NCBI RefSeq assembly: GCF_002482975.1
Contig: NZ_DLHA01000058.1
Location: forward strand, 1-64,000
From: Flavobacterium sp. UBA7680
Lineage (GTDB): Bacteria > Bacteroidota > Bacteroidia > Flavobacteriales > Flavobacteriaceae
Reading direction: 5' to 3'
Length of the DNA: 64,000 bases
Numbering within the stretch: position 1 is the first letter of the stretch; each line of letters begins with the position of its first letter. Shown one piece after another: positions 49,053-58,300 of the stretch. The notes beneath the pieces were generated by a model. The model saw nothing but the letters and a program-made list of their open reading frames with translations. It did no database searches and had not been told where the DNA came from. A program made the position numbers and the translations under genes.

Positions 49053-49490
49053 CTAAACTTCAATCTCTTTAATAAACTCATCATACTCCAGATAAAACAT
49101 TTCAAGAGCATGCATGTTTTCGTTGAAGAAATCAAAAATAGCATCCCAGTTATTGCGATTGCTAAAACCAACTCCAAGTTTTTCAACCCAAATTCTGCTT
49201 ATAGTTTTACCACTTTCTAAAGTGTGGTTTTTTTCGAAAACCAAGTCTTTAATAAATTCCTCTTCAAGGATATTTTTTAAAGCTTCAATCTTTTCAAAAT
49301 ATGCATTTCGTTTTTCGTCGCTTCGGTGTTCAATGTCAATTAAAACCTGCGCTTTTTTATTATCTACATAAAATTTAAAAGAGAAATCTTTGATTTTGGT
49401 ATCATAAAGAACCCATTTTCTTGGATACTTTTCTGCAAAAGCGACCCAAAATTCCCTTTTTATTCTTTGTGATTCTTCTCTGCTGTACAT
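49053..49490 (-). CDS. DUF4268 family protein
   Basis: A 145-residue cytoplasmic protein covering the DUF4268 domain: REFWVAFAEKYPRKWVLYDTKIKDFSFKFYVDNKKAQVLIDIEH, then ISRIWVEKLGVGFSNRNNWDAIFDFFNENMHALEMFYLEYDEFI. The fold recalls nuclease-like domains of restriction-associated proteins, but no catalytic triad is evident. Function unknown. No restriction or defence genes lie nearby. Confidence 0.85.
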   Translation of the reverse strand: MYSREESQRIKREFWVAFAEKYPRKWVLYDTKIKDFSFKFYVDNKKAQVLIDIEHRSDEKRNAYFEKIEALKNILEEEFIKDLVFEKNHTLESGKTISRIWVEKLGVGFSNRNNWDAIFDFFNENMHALEMFYLEYDEFIKEIEV

Positions 49491-49581
49491 TTTTATGGCT
49501 TTGTTTTAGAAAACTTGTAGAACCGCATTTTCTAGAGTATATTTATATTTTAATTTGAAAGTACAAAAATAAACTTTGAAT

Positions 49582-50232
49582 ATGGATTTTCAAGATTTTT
49601 TGCAATATGTTCCTAATTTAATTCCAGTTGAACTTCCGGCAGAATCATCACACGCAAAAATGGCGCCTCTAGAACGCATTCAGGCGTTGAAAAACTTAGA
49701 TATTGACGCAAAAAATCCAAGAATTGCAGCAGTTATGATGTTGTTTTATCCTAAAAACGAAAAAACACATTTGATTCTAATTGTTCGAAATGCATACAAT
49801 GGCGTTCATTCATCGCAGATTGCATTTCCGGGCGGAAAATACGAACTCACAGATCGTGATTATCAGGAAACAGCTTTACGTGAAACCAGCGAAGAAATTG
49901 GTGTTAGCCCTGAAAAAATTGAAATTATAAAGCATTTTACACCCATGTATATTCCGCCAAGTAACTTTTTAGTACATCCTTATTTAGGAATTGCCAAAGA
50001 AGAACTTGCATTTTATCCCGATGCAAGAGAAGTTGCGGATGTTCTCGAATTGCCGTTATCTGTTTTTTTAGACGATGAAATTATAATCGAAAGCAAATTA
50101 TCAACTTCTTACGGAAATGATATTTTGGTTCCGGCATTTAATATTCAAAATCATATTGTTTGGGGTGCAACCGCAATGATTTTAAGCGAATTGAGAGATG
50201 TTCTAAAATTTACTTTCTCAGAAAAATCATAA
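49582..50232 (+). CDS. NUDIX CoA pyrophosphatase
   Basis: Hydrolyses CoA and related nucleoside diphosphates. ATG 49582 is preferred over an in-frame TTG at 49576; length is 216 residues. The CoA pyrophosphatase signature upstream of the Nudix box is present (LILIVRNAYNGVHSSQIAFPGGKYE), followed by the Nudix core RETSEEIGV, which binds the catalytic metals. The region VHPYLGIAKEELAFYPDAREVADVLELPL is typical of NudL-like enzymes. Confidence 0.9.
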   Translation: MDFQDFLQYVPNLIPVELPAESSHAKMAPLERIQALKNLDIDAKNPRIAAVMMLFYPKNEKTHLILIVRNAYNGVHSSQIAFPGGKYELTDRDYQETALRETSEEIGVSPEKIEIIKHFTPMYIPPSNFLVHPYLGIAKEELAFYPDAREVADVLELPLSVFLDDEIIIESKLSTSYGNDILVPAFNIQNHIVWGATAMILSELRDVLKFTFSEKS

Positions 50233-50298
50233 TAACTTTAATTTAACATTTTGATAATCATTGATATACAGATTTATTTCGTAAATTGTATATTAGTA

Positions 50299-50327
50299 TT
50301 GCTAAAAGAATAATTTTTGTATGTTTG
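50299..50327 (+). promoter_or_regulatory. Promoter of the PlsC-like gene
   Basis: TTG at 50299-50301, an 18-base spacer, TATGTTTG followed by C at 50320-50327. Predicted leader about 25 bases. Confidence 0.7.
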
Positions 50328-50358
50328 CGACTTAACCTAAAAAATACAAAACAACGTT

Positions 50359-51168
50359 ATGGGATTGTTTAAGCGAAATCCTTTTGGGCATATATTATTC
50401 ATCAAGAAATGGTTAATCCGTATTTTGGGAGCCATGACTCATAGAAGATATAGAGGTTTTAATGAATTACAGATTGAAGGATCTGAAATTATTAAAACAC
50501 TTCCAGACACAAACGTTTTGTTCATATCCAATCACCAAACTTATTTTGCCGATGTTGTGGCAATGTTTCATGTCTTTAACGCAAGTTTAAGCGGACGTCA
50601 AGATACTATTAAGAACATTGGTTATTTGTGGCAGCCCAAAATGAATATTTACTACGTAGCCGCAAAAGAAACCATGCAGGCCGGATTACTGCCAAGAATT
50701 TTAGCTTATGTTGGAGCAATTACCGTAGAAAGAACTTGGCGTGCAAAAGGTGTTGATGTTACTGAAAAACGTGACGTAAATCCAAACGATACAGAAAATA
50801 TTCGTATTGCCCTTGAAGACGGCTGGGTTATTACTTTTCCGCAGGGAACAACAAAATCTTTTAAACCCGTTCGTAAAGGAACCGCGCATATAATCAAACA
50901 GCATAAACCTATCGTAATTCCTATTGTTATTGATGGTTTCCGTCGTTCTTTTGATAAAAAAGGACTTCGTATGAAAAAGAAAAATATCCTGCAGTCTTTC
51001 ATCATCAAAGAACCTCTTGAAATTGATTATGAAAACGATACAATCGAAGAAATCGTAGAAAAAGTAGAATACGCTATCGAACAGCATCCATCTTTCTTAA
51101 AAGTTATTCCAGCCGAAGAAATCAAAGCACAGGAAGAACTAAATAAATTCAGACAGTGGGAGTATTAG
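50359..51168 (+). CDS. PlsC-like lysophospholipid acyltransferase
   Basis: Membrane-associated acyltransferase of 269 residues, expected to acylate lysophosphatidate or a related lipid. Motif I is SNHQTYFADVV, with five residues between His and Asp instead of the canonical four. Motif II is GAITVERTWR. Motif III reads FPQGTTKSFKPVRKG where most enzymes have FPEGTRS, so the conserved Glu and Arg are replaced. The fold looks intact (PIVIPIVIDGFRRSF), so this is a divergent branch rather than a pseudogene. It has a good promoter. Confidence 0.85.
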   Translation: MGLFKRNPFGHILFIKKWLIRILGAMTHRRYRGFNELQIEGSEIIKTLPDTNVLFISNHQTYFADVVAMFHVFNASLSGRQDTIKNIGYLWQPKMNIYYVAAKETMQAGLLPRILAYVGAITVERTWRAKGVDVTEKRDVNPNDTENIRIALEDGWVITFPQGTTKSFKPVRKGTAHIIKQHKPIVIPIVIDGFRRSFDKKGLRMKKKNILQSFIIKEPLEIDYENDTIEEIVEKVEYAIEQHPSFLKVIPAEEIKAQEELNKFRQWEY

Positions 51169-51211
51169 GAATTTTAGATTTCTGATTTTAGAGTTTAGAT
51201 TTTTTTTGTTT

Positions 51212-51342
51212 TAAGTTTCAGGTTTCAGGTTTCAAGTTGGAAAAACTTAGAATCTTAGCATCTCAGAACCTTAGCGCCTTTCAAAAAACCTTTGAACCTT
51301 TGTCTCTCTAAGCCTTTGTCCCTCTAAGCCTTTGTCCCTCAA
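51212..51342. repeat. Repeat-rich spacer (CAGGTTTC, CTAAG and CCTTTG units)
   Basis: Three short tandem arrays in a row: GTTTCAGGTTTCAGGTTTCA (from 51212), the CTTAG-type unit 51241-51278, and CCTTTGTCTCTCTAAG / CCTTTGTCCCTCTAAG units to 51342. They fill the space between two convergent genes. Confidence 0.75.
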
Positions 51343-51975
51343 TTAGAAATCAATTTTCTTCAGCTCCTTATAATTCACATACAATCTGCGTAATAAAGTT
51401 CCGTATAGCAATCTGTAGAAGCACCAGAACAATCCAAAGAAACCTAATATCACTAAGGTTAATATTCCAATTGTAGCAAACATTGCTTTTCCGTCTATGG
51501 CAAGTTTTTCTCTTAAAAAAGCCATATCAGGATTGTAAACAAAAGCGATGAAGAAACTTAAAATGGATGTAATTACAATCATTCCTAAGTTGTACCAAAC
51601 GTAATACTGAACCGTTTTTCTGGTTCTTAAAATGGCACTCATTAAAGATTTGGTGGCAACAGTTGTAGAAATTGTAGTGTAGTTTTTATAGAAGATAAAT
51701 ACAAAAACCAATCCCACTAAATAATTCAAATAAGTTAAATATTCAAGCGTAACCACAATTTCCGGATGATTTATTTTTCGCAAAACATCATCGGTGTTGA
51801 TAAATAAGTTTGAAAAAGTCCAAAACGAAATCTCCAAAATACTGATAATTAAAATCCATTTCACAATTGAAGATGACTTTTTGTGAATCATTTTATAGAT
51901 TTCTTTTTCAGAAATTTGTTCAAAAGAATCGGAGTTCTTTTGCCAGTCTTTTTTTAGTAAATCCAGTTCTTTCAT
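51343..51975 (-). CDS. Membrane partner of the ECF sigma factor (putative anti-sigma)
   Basis: A 210-residue protein with a short cytoplasmic N-terminus (MKELDLLKKDWQKNSDSFEQISEKEIYKMIHKKSSS) and four membrane helices (IVKWILIISILEISFWTFS, YLNYLVGLVFVFIFY, MIVITSILSFFIAFVY, MFATIGILTLVILGFFGLFWCFYRLL). The gene begins 8 bases after the sigma gene, so the two are cotranscribed. This arrangement suggests regulation of the sigma factor, but the protein lacks a recognisable zinc anti-sigma motif or FecR domain. Confidence 0.7.
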   Translation of the reverse strand: MKELDLLKKDWQKNSDSFEQISEKEIYKMIHKKSSSIVKWILIISILEISFWTFSNLFINTDDVLRKINHPEIVVTLEYLTYLNYLVGLVFVFIFYKNYTTISTTVATKSLMSAILRTRKTVQYYVWYNLGMIVITSILSFFIAFVYNPDMAFLREKLAIDGKAMFATIGILTLVILGFFGLFWCFYRLLYGTLLRRLYVNYKELKKIDF

Positions 51976-51983
51976 AATAATTT

Positions 51984-52478
51984 TTAAGGATTTAGTATTT
52001 TTTTAAGTTTCCCTTTAATTCTGTTCATTTTCACGCGCGCATTCACTTCGCTGATTCCTAAGGTTTCGGCTATTTCTTGATAATCTTTGTCTTCTAAATA
52101 CATAAAAACTAATGCTTTTTCGATGTCGTTAAGCTGATAAACCGCTTTGTACATCAATTTAATCTGTTCTTCCTCTTCATAGTTGTAATCTACATCTTTT
52201 ACAAAATGCTGATGACTCTCATAATCTACGGTAGATATGGTTCTTTTTGTTTTTCGGTATAAGGTAATGGCTGTATTTAAAGCGACACGATACGTCCAGG
52301 TCGAAAATTTACTGTCGCCTCTAAATTTTGGATATGCTTTCCAGAGCTGGATAGTAATTTCCTGAAACAAGTCTTTATGGGCGTCTTCGCCGGCAGTATA
52401 TAATCTACAAATTTTGTGGATTATATTCTGATTTGCCTGCAATTGCGCAACAAATGACTGTTCTAGATTTTCGCTCAT
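51984..52478 (-). CDS. ECF-type RNA polymerase sigma factor
   Basis: Alternative sigma factor of 164 residues. Region 2 is AGEDAHKDLFQEITIQLWKAYPKFRGDSKFSTWTYRVALNTAI, and region 4 is LNDIEKALVFMYLEDKDYQEIAETLGISEVNARVKMNRIKGKLKK. No region 1 or 3. The neighbour is a membrane protein probably acting as its regulator. It is divergent, by 149 bases, from the split-receptor operon, which makes that operon a candidate target. Confidence 0.92.
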   Translation of the reverse strand: MSENLEQSFVAQLQANQNIIHKICRLYTAGEDAHKDLFQEITIQLWKAYPKFRGDSKFSTWTYRVALNTAITLYRKTKRTISTVDYESHQHFVKDVDYNYEEEEQIKLMYKAVYQLNDIEKALVFMYLEDKDYQEIAETLGISEVNARVKMNRIKGKLKKILNP

Positions 52479-52627
52479 ATAAGTATTAGTAGTGTTGAGA
52501 TCACTTTTGTTACAGGTGAAGTTAAAAAAAATTAATATAAAATTAAAATTTTGCTGTATCCTTACATTTTTTATTTTGTTCCCAACCTTTTACAAAAAAA
52601 TACGCTCTATATATTTAAAAGCCGAAT

Positions 52628-55378
52628 ATGAAAAAACTATTACTCTTTCTATTACTCCCAATAATTGGATTTTCGCAAACAATTTATAAAGGAAATGTGA
52701 GCAACAATAACGAACCTATTCCCGGTGCACGCATTTGCATTTTAAATACAAGCAGATGTACTACTTCGGATTTTTACGGAAATTATTCCATCGAAGTTAA
52801 AATAGGAGATGAGTTACAGATTTCATTTATCGGTTTGAAAACCAAAACAATTAAAATTACCAATAGCACTTTTAAAAATAATGAAGGATCTGTAGCGCCT
52901 ATTTATACGGATGATTACATTCAAAAAATAAAAAAGCCAATTGATTCTGCAGGGATTTCAAATCCTTCGGGATATTTTGAATTTAATCTGGGAAATAATC
53001 TCGAAAATCAAGGAGTTATGAAAATAACCAGACATGATAACGGTTTTTATGGCTTAAAAAATTCAAGTCAATATCATAAATTATCTTTTGAAGTTAATCA
53101 GGAATATGCTTTTTCAACGCCAATTCGCTTGCCAAAATATCAAAAAATATATGCGCAGGGACGAAGCCAAAACGGCGAATTAGCTTATCAATCTCCAGAA
53201 ACAAATGAAATTTTTAGCTGGGGACCCAATATTAATTCTTTAACTTATTCTGGGAATGCTACAGAATATTATCCTTCTGGCAATATTGTAAATAAAACAT
53301 CTGCGAATCAAAATTCGTTGCAGCTTTATAACCCCAATAATTTTTTTAGAAATTCTGAAGACAATAAAATTTCATTTACAGCTCAAGTCGAAAGCCCGAA
53401 AGGAAATTACCTAAAAGTGAATTTTGGTTATAAAACCGGCAATCTTTCAATTCCCGAATCTCGAAATAATGAAATTACAACTTCTTTAAAATATTTTAGA
53501 AACGTTTCAGACAAAAGTAAAATTGAAACACTTTTAAGTTATAATGATTTCGAAAATAATCTGTCGAATTTCAATTTCGGAATTAATAAAATTATTTATG
53601 CAAATGCCGTAACGCCCATTCATTTTGACAATAAATATACTTCGACTTTATCAAATGGAATGCAGAGAAGTTATTCTGCTTTAGAAAATAATCCGTACTA
53701 TTTAATTCAGAATAATGCAGACGAAAATAAAAGTAAAACGCTTTCCTTTAACTTCAATCATATTTATGCAGATAGTCCAAACCAAAATAGTATAAATGTT
53801 GGTTTTCAGTCTTCGGAAATTATAAATACAAATGGACAAAATTTTTATTTTGCTTCTGTAAACACGCCTAATTTTGATAAAAGAACAGAAAACTTTAAAA
53901 GTTATTCCTTTTCAGATGTTTATAGATATAAGTTTGATTATGGTCATTTTATCGAATCAAAAGTCGATTTTAGATTCCAACAGAGAAAATTAGACCGCAA
54001 TTATTTTAGCGGATTTAGTTCGCCGGCTGATTTTCCAAATAATGGCACAATACAAAATCAACTCAACTTTTCTCAGGAACGATTTGAAGTTCTTTATAAC
54101 ATAAATGGTTCTTATACTATTGATGATCTATTTGACTATGATCAGGATTTGATTTTAAAAGCAAATTCAAGTTTAAATTATTCTTCAACCGTCAAAAATG
54201 ATATTCTGCCTAATTATTTTGTTTCTGCCGAGTTTAGGAACCTTTTTGATTCGCCACTTGTATTCGCTGTAAGCCACGGTTATAATGAAGTTGAGCCATC
54301 CTTACAAAACAATAATTTAAATTTTAATTCTTTATTATACAGCACTAATCAATTTAAAGAGCTTAAAAATTCGCTGGAACTAATTACTCCAAATAATGCA
54401 ATTGCAACACAAGAGGGTACTACCAATCTGGAATTGAACTATGCAAGTTACAATTGGTATTTTAACTTAAGTTATTATCATAAAAAAGTTGAAAACCTTT
54501 ATGCGCCCATTTTTAATTCAAATGCCGTTTCTTGGTCTCCAAATGTAAATTATAAGCAGAATGGTGTTGAACTTGAAATTCAAAAATTGCGTTACTATCG
54601 CTTAAGTTTTAGCCATAGTTTCAATTTAAATTTTACTTATTATAAAAACGAAGTTACCAGTCTAAACAACAATCAATCAAGAATTCCATTTGCTGGTTTT
54701 ACAGATATTAGTAAAAATTATATTGTTGGACAGCCGCTTGGGGTAATTGCAGGCAGCAGTTATTTAAGAGATGCTAATGATAATATAATTATTGATAACG
54801 AAGGTTTTCCGATAAAAAATGCACAGCCCAAGATTTTAGGAAATCCTAATCCCGATTTTGTTGTTGGTTTCTATAATTGCTTTAATTATAAAAATTTCGA
54901 ACTAAGCTTAACGTTAGACTGGAGCCAGGGCGGAAAAATCTGGAACGGAACTCAGCAGACTTTAAATTACTACGGAAAATCTGAAATAACAGGAAAAGAG
55001 CGCAATGTTACTAATTATGTTTTTAAAGGTGTCACACAATCGGGTTCAATAAATACAAAAGCAGTTTCATTTTATGATCCGGTGTTTCCGGTTGAACAAA
55101 ATCGATGGACAAGATATGGAACCGACGGAATTGCTGAAGACGCCATGGAAGATGCTACTTATCTGCGGTTAAGTTCTGTTAATTTATCCTATTCGAGAGG
55201 CTTGAAAAAGATTAGTTTTAAAATTTCCCTTTTTGTCAATAATGCTTTTATAGCTTCAAAAAGCAAAACAGCTTTTAGTAATAATGCCATGTTTAATTCG
55301 ATAGATACAAGCGGATTAGACTATTTTAATTCACCAATGATGAGAAGCTTTGGTTCTTCATTAATGATTAAATTTTAA
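52628..55378 (+). CDS. SusC-like outer-membrane barrel lacking a plug domain
   Basis: 916 residues. Signal peptide (MKKLLLFLLLPIIGFSQ), then a carboxypeptidase-regulatory-like beta domain (about 18-80, IYKGNVSNNNEPIPGARICI, FYGNYSIEVKIGDELQISFIG). Instead of the usual plug of about 130 residues there is only a roughly 60-residue linker. The barrel then begins: FSTPIRLPKYQKIYAQGR, SWGPNINSLTYSGN, with the SusC-type ending (KILGNPNPDFVVGFYNCFNYKNFELSLTLDWSQGGKIWNGTQQTLNYYG) and final MIKF. None of the plug motifs (VVVTA, GRVAGVQV-like, IRG, DGVP/DGIP, GANGVILVTTK) occur here; they lie in the next gene, 4 bases downstream. No SusD gene is present. Confidence 0.88.
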   Translation: MKKLLLFLLLPIIGFSQTIYKGNVSNNNEPIPGARICILNTSRCTTSDFYGNYSIEVKIGDELQISFIGLKTKTIKITNSTFKNNEGSVAPIYTDDYIQKIKKPIDSAGISNPSGYFEFNLGNNLENQGVMKITRHDNGFYGLKNSSQYHKLSFEVNQEYAFSTPIRLPKYQKIYAQGRSQNGELAYQSPETNEIFSWGPNINSLTYSGNATEYYPSGNIVNKTSANQNSLQLYNPNNFFRNSEDNKISFTAQVESPKGNYLKVNFGYKTGNLSIPESRNNEITTSLKYFRNVSDKSKIETLLSYNDFENNLSNFNFGINKIIYANAVTPIHFDNKYTSTLSNGMQRSYSALENNPYYLIQNNADENKSKTLSFNFNHIYADSPNQNSINVGFQSSEIINTNGQNFYFASVNTPNFDKRTENFKSYSFSDVYRYKFDYGHFIESKVDFRFQQRKLDRNYFSGFSSPADFPNNGTIQNQLNFSQERFEVLYNINGSYTIDDLFDYDQDLILKANSSLNYSSTVKNDILPNYFVSAEFRNLFDSPLVFAVSHGYNEVEPSLQNNNLNFNSLLYSTNQFKELKNSLELITPNNAIATQEGTTNLELNYASYNWYFNLSYYHKKVENLYAPIFNSNAVSWSPNVNYKQNGVELEIQKLRYYRLSFSHSFNLNFTYYKNEVTSLNNNQSRIPFAGFTDISKNYIVGQPLGVIAGSSYLRDANDNIIIDNEGFPIKNAQPKILGNPNPDFVVGFYNCFNYKNFELSLTLDWSQGGKIWNGTQQTLNYYGKSEITGKERNVTNYVFKGVTQSGSINTKAVSFYDPVFPVEQNRWTRYGTDGIAEDAMEDATYLRLSSVNLSYSRGLKKISFKISLFVNNAFIASKSKTAFSNNAMFNSIDTSGLDYFNSPMMRSFGSSLMIKF

Positions 55379-55382
55379 GAAA

Positions 55383-58300
55383 ATGAAAAATATAAAATAC
55401 CTGATATTCTTATTGGCATTTCAAACTATTCTGGCTCAAAACATTGAAAAGGATTGGAATACTGTTTATAAAAATTCGATAACAGAAAAAGTTTATTTAC
55501 ATCTAAATAACGTTTTGTATACGCCCGGTGAAACTATTCATTTTAAAGCTTACGTTACCGAAAGTGATAACCGGCCAACAACTTTAAGTGATTATTTATA
55601 TGTGGATTTATTGGATGGCGGTAACAAAAAAATTACCAGTCAAATATATAGTATAGAAAACGGAAATGCGATTTGCTCGTATACAATTCCCGAAGATGGA
55701 GCTTCTGGAATCTATAAAATTAAAGCCTATACAAGAATTCAGAATCAGGTTTCCGAGAATATTTTTGAGAAAACCGTTTTTGTGCAAAAAGTGGTTTCGC
55801 CAAGAATTTTAATGACACTCGATTTTAAGAAAAAAGCCTACGGAAAAGGTGAAACTTGTGAAGCTGATTTTGAATTGAAAAATCTCGAAAGTCAGCCTAT
55901 TAAAAATTATGCTTTTAAATATGACGTTTTTATTGGCGGAAAAAAAATCGATTCACTTCAAGGTAAAACAGATGATTTAGGAAAAGCCGTAATTAATTTT
56001 AAGCTTCCAAATGATTTAAAATCCAACGACGGAATTTTGAATGTAATGCTCGATTATGATAATTTTCAAGAATCGGTAACACGTTCAATTCCTATTAACT
56101 TAAATTTTATAGATCTTCAATTTCTACCAGAAAGCGGCAATTTTGTGTTGAATGAAGCTTCTTCTTTGTTTTTTATTGCAAAAAATGAATTTGGACTTCC
56201 AATGGATGCTGCAGGTTTTATTGAAGATGAAGCAGGAAATAAAATCGCGGACTTTAAAAGTCTGCATGACGGAATGGGAAATGTAGTTTTAAAAACAGAA
56301 GAAAATAAAAAGTATTTTGGAGTTGTAACTTCCCCTTTCAAATCGGCAGAAAAAATTGCTTTGCCAGTGGCAGTAAAAAATGTTTTTGTAGTAAATGCAA
56401 AAAAACAAAAAGACAATGTTGCTCTAAATATTTTTGTCCCAGCTGCCATCGAGGCAAAAATACTAATTCGGAATACAGCTAAAATTCATAATACGATGAA
56501 TCTTAATCTAGTAAAAGGATGGAATTTGGTTGATGTAAAAACAAAAGATTTTCCTGTTGGAATTCAGTCTTTTTCATTATTAATTGAAAATAAAATTGTG
56601 GCTGAAAGATTAGTTTTCCTTAATTATCAGGATGGATTAAAAATAGAAATAAAAACAGATAAGGAAAATTATCTGCCAAGAGAACAGGTAAAAGTTTCGA
56701 TAGTAACAAAAGATAAAAATAACAATCCAATTGCGTCTAATCTTTCTGTTTCAGTAGTCGATTCAAAACTCTTAACTTATATTGATGATAAGCAGGATAA
56801 TATTTTATCATGGATGCTTTTAGGTGCAGAATTAAAAGGAAAAATTCACGAACCAAGATTTTATTTTGATGAGAATAAAAAAATGGAAGAAAGAGAAGAA
56901 GCCATTGATTTACTTTTAAATACACACGGATGGAGAAAATACGATCAAAAAAATCTTCAAAAATTAATAGCACAGACAAATAATATCGAACCAGAAAAAG
57001 GCAATACGATTGAAGGTTTCGTTTTAAACTATAAGAACAAACCAGTCTCTGTAAAAGTGTTGTTTTTTACCGATAATGGAAAAGTGTATGAAACAAAAAG
57101 TAACTCAAGCGGTTATTTTAAATTTAATAGAGTTCATTTTTCAGATTTAGCTTATCTGGTTGCCGAAACTAAAAGTAAGAATGAAAATACAATTAAAAAT
57201 TCATTTTCAGATCATGCAGAATTTTCGATGATGAAAGACACTTTATCGAATACTGTGACTAATGAAACGGATTATAAATATGCAGAAAGAAAAACAGTAT
57301 TTTCAGAAAATGCTCAAATTTCAGGAAATTCTACTTCCTTAGATTCTGATTCGAATAATCTGGAATCTGTAGTAGTAACAGCATATGGTATAAGTTATCA
57401 AAAAAAAATGATTAGCAGCTCAGTTACTTACGTTACTTCCAGAGATTTGATAAATACATTAGCAGGTCAGGCTGCAGGTCTGCAAGTAACATCAGCAACG
57501 GGTCAGGGAGGTTTAGGTGATAAAATCAGAATCAGAGGTTTCGGGTCTATTTATGGGAGCAGATCAGGCGGTCAGCCTTTAATTGTAGTAGATGGAATTC
57601 CATATGCCAATAACGAGAATTCTTCGGTTTTTGGAAATTTATCGGCAAACTCTATTCAATCGATTGTTGTTTTAAAAGATGCATCAGCCACTGCGCTCTA
57701 TGGTCCCGGTGGAGCCAATGGCGTTATTTTAGTGACAACAAAAAGTAAACTGAATACAGGAAATATCTTGCTTGGAGAAAAATATAATTATGCTTTTCAA
57801 AGGCTTAATAGAACACAGACAAAACCGCTAAATGAAGCTGAAAGTTTTTATGCGCCGCAATACAAGTCGACAATTGTTGAGGAAAAGACTGATTTTAGAA
57901 GCTGTATTTACTGGAATTCAATTGTTCAGACCAATAACAAAGGTGAAGTAAGTTTTAACTTTTATAATTCTGATGAGAATACATCTTTTAAAATTTTAGC
58001 CGAAGGAGTATCTTATAAAGGAGATTTAGGAAAAGCAGAAACTGTTTTTACAGTAAAAGACTTAATTCAAACAGATGTAAAAGTTCCGGTTTATGCCTCG
58101 CAGGAAGATATTATTTCGATCCCGATTTGGGTAAAAAATAATTCTGAAAAAACTTTAAAATTAGAATCTGAAGTTAATTTTAATAAGCAAAATATTGACG
58201 GTCAAAATGCTGTAATAGATTTAAAACCAAATGAATCTAAAACTATTTATATAACATTAAACCCAAAAGAAGCTGGATTAAAACTTCCGTTGGAAATCAC

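Noticed and set aside
49053..49490. Defence-system reading of the DUF4268 gene
   Set aside because: The neighbours are a delta-60 protein, a CoA pyrophosphatase and a PlsC-like enzyme. No restriction, nuclease or helicase genes occur nearby.
56117..56449. 110-codon antisense frame inside the macroglobulin gene
   Set aside because: It is a shadow of the coding strand, with no start signals or family similarity. The same applies to the other antisense frames in the window.
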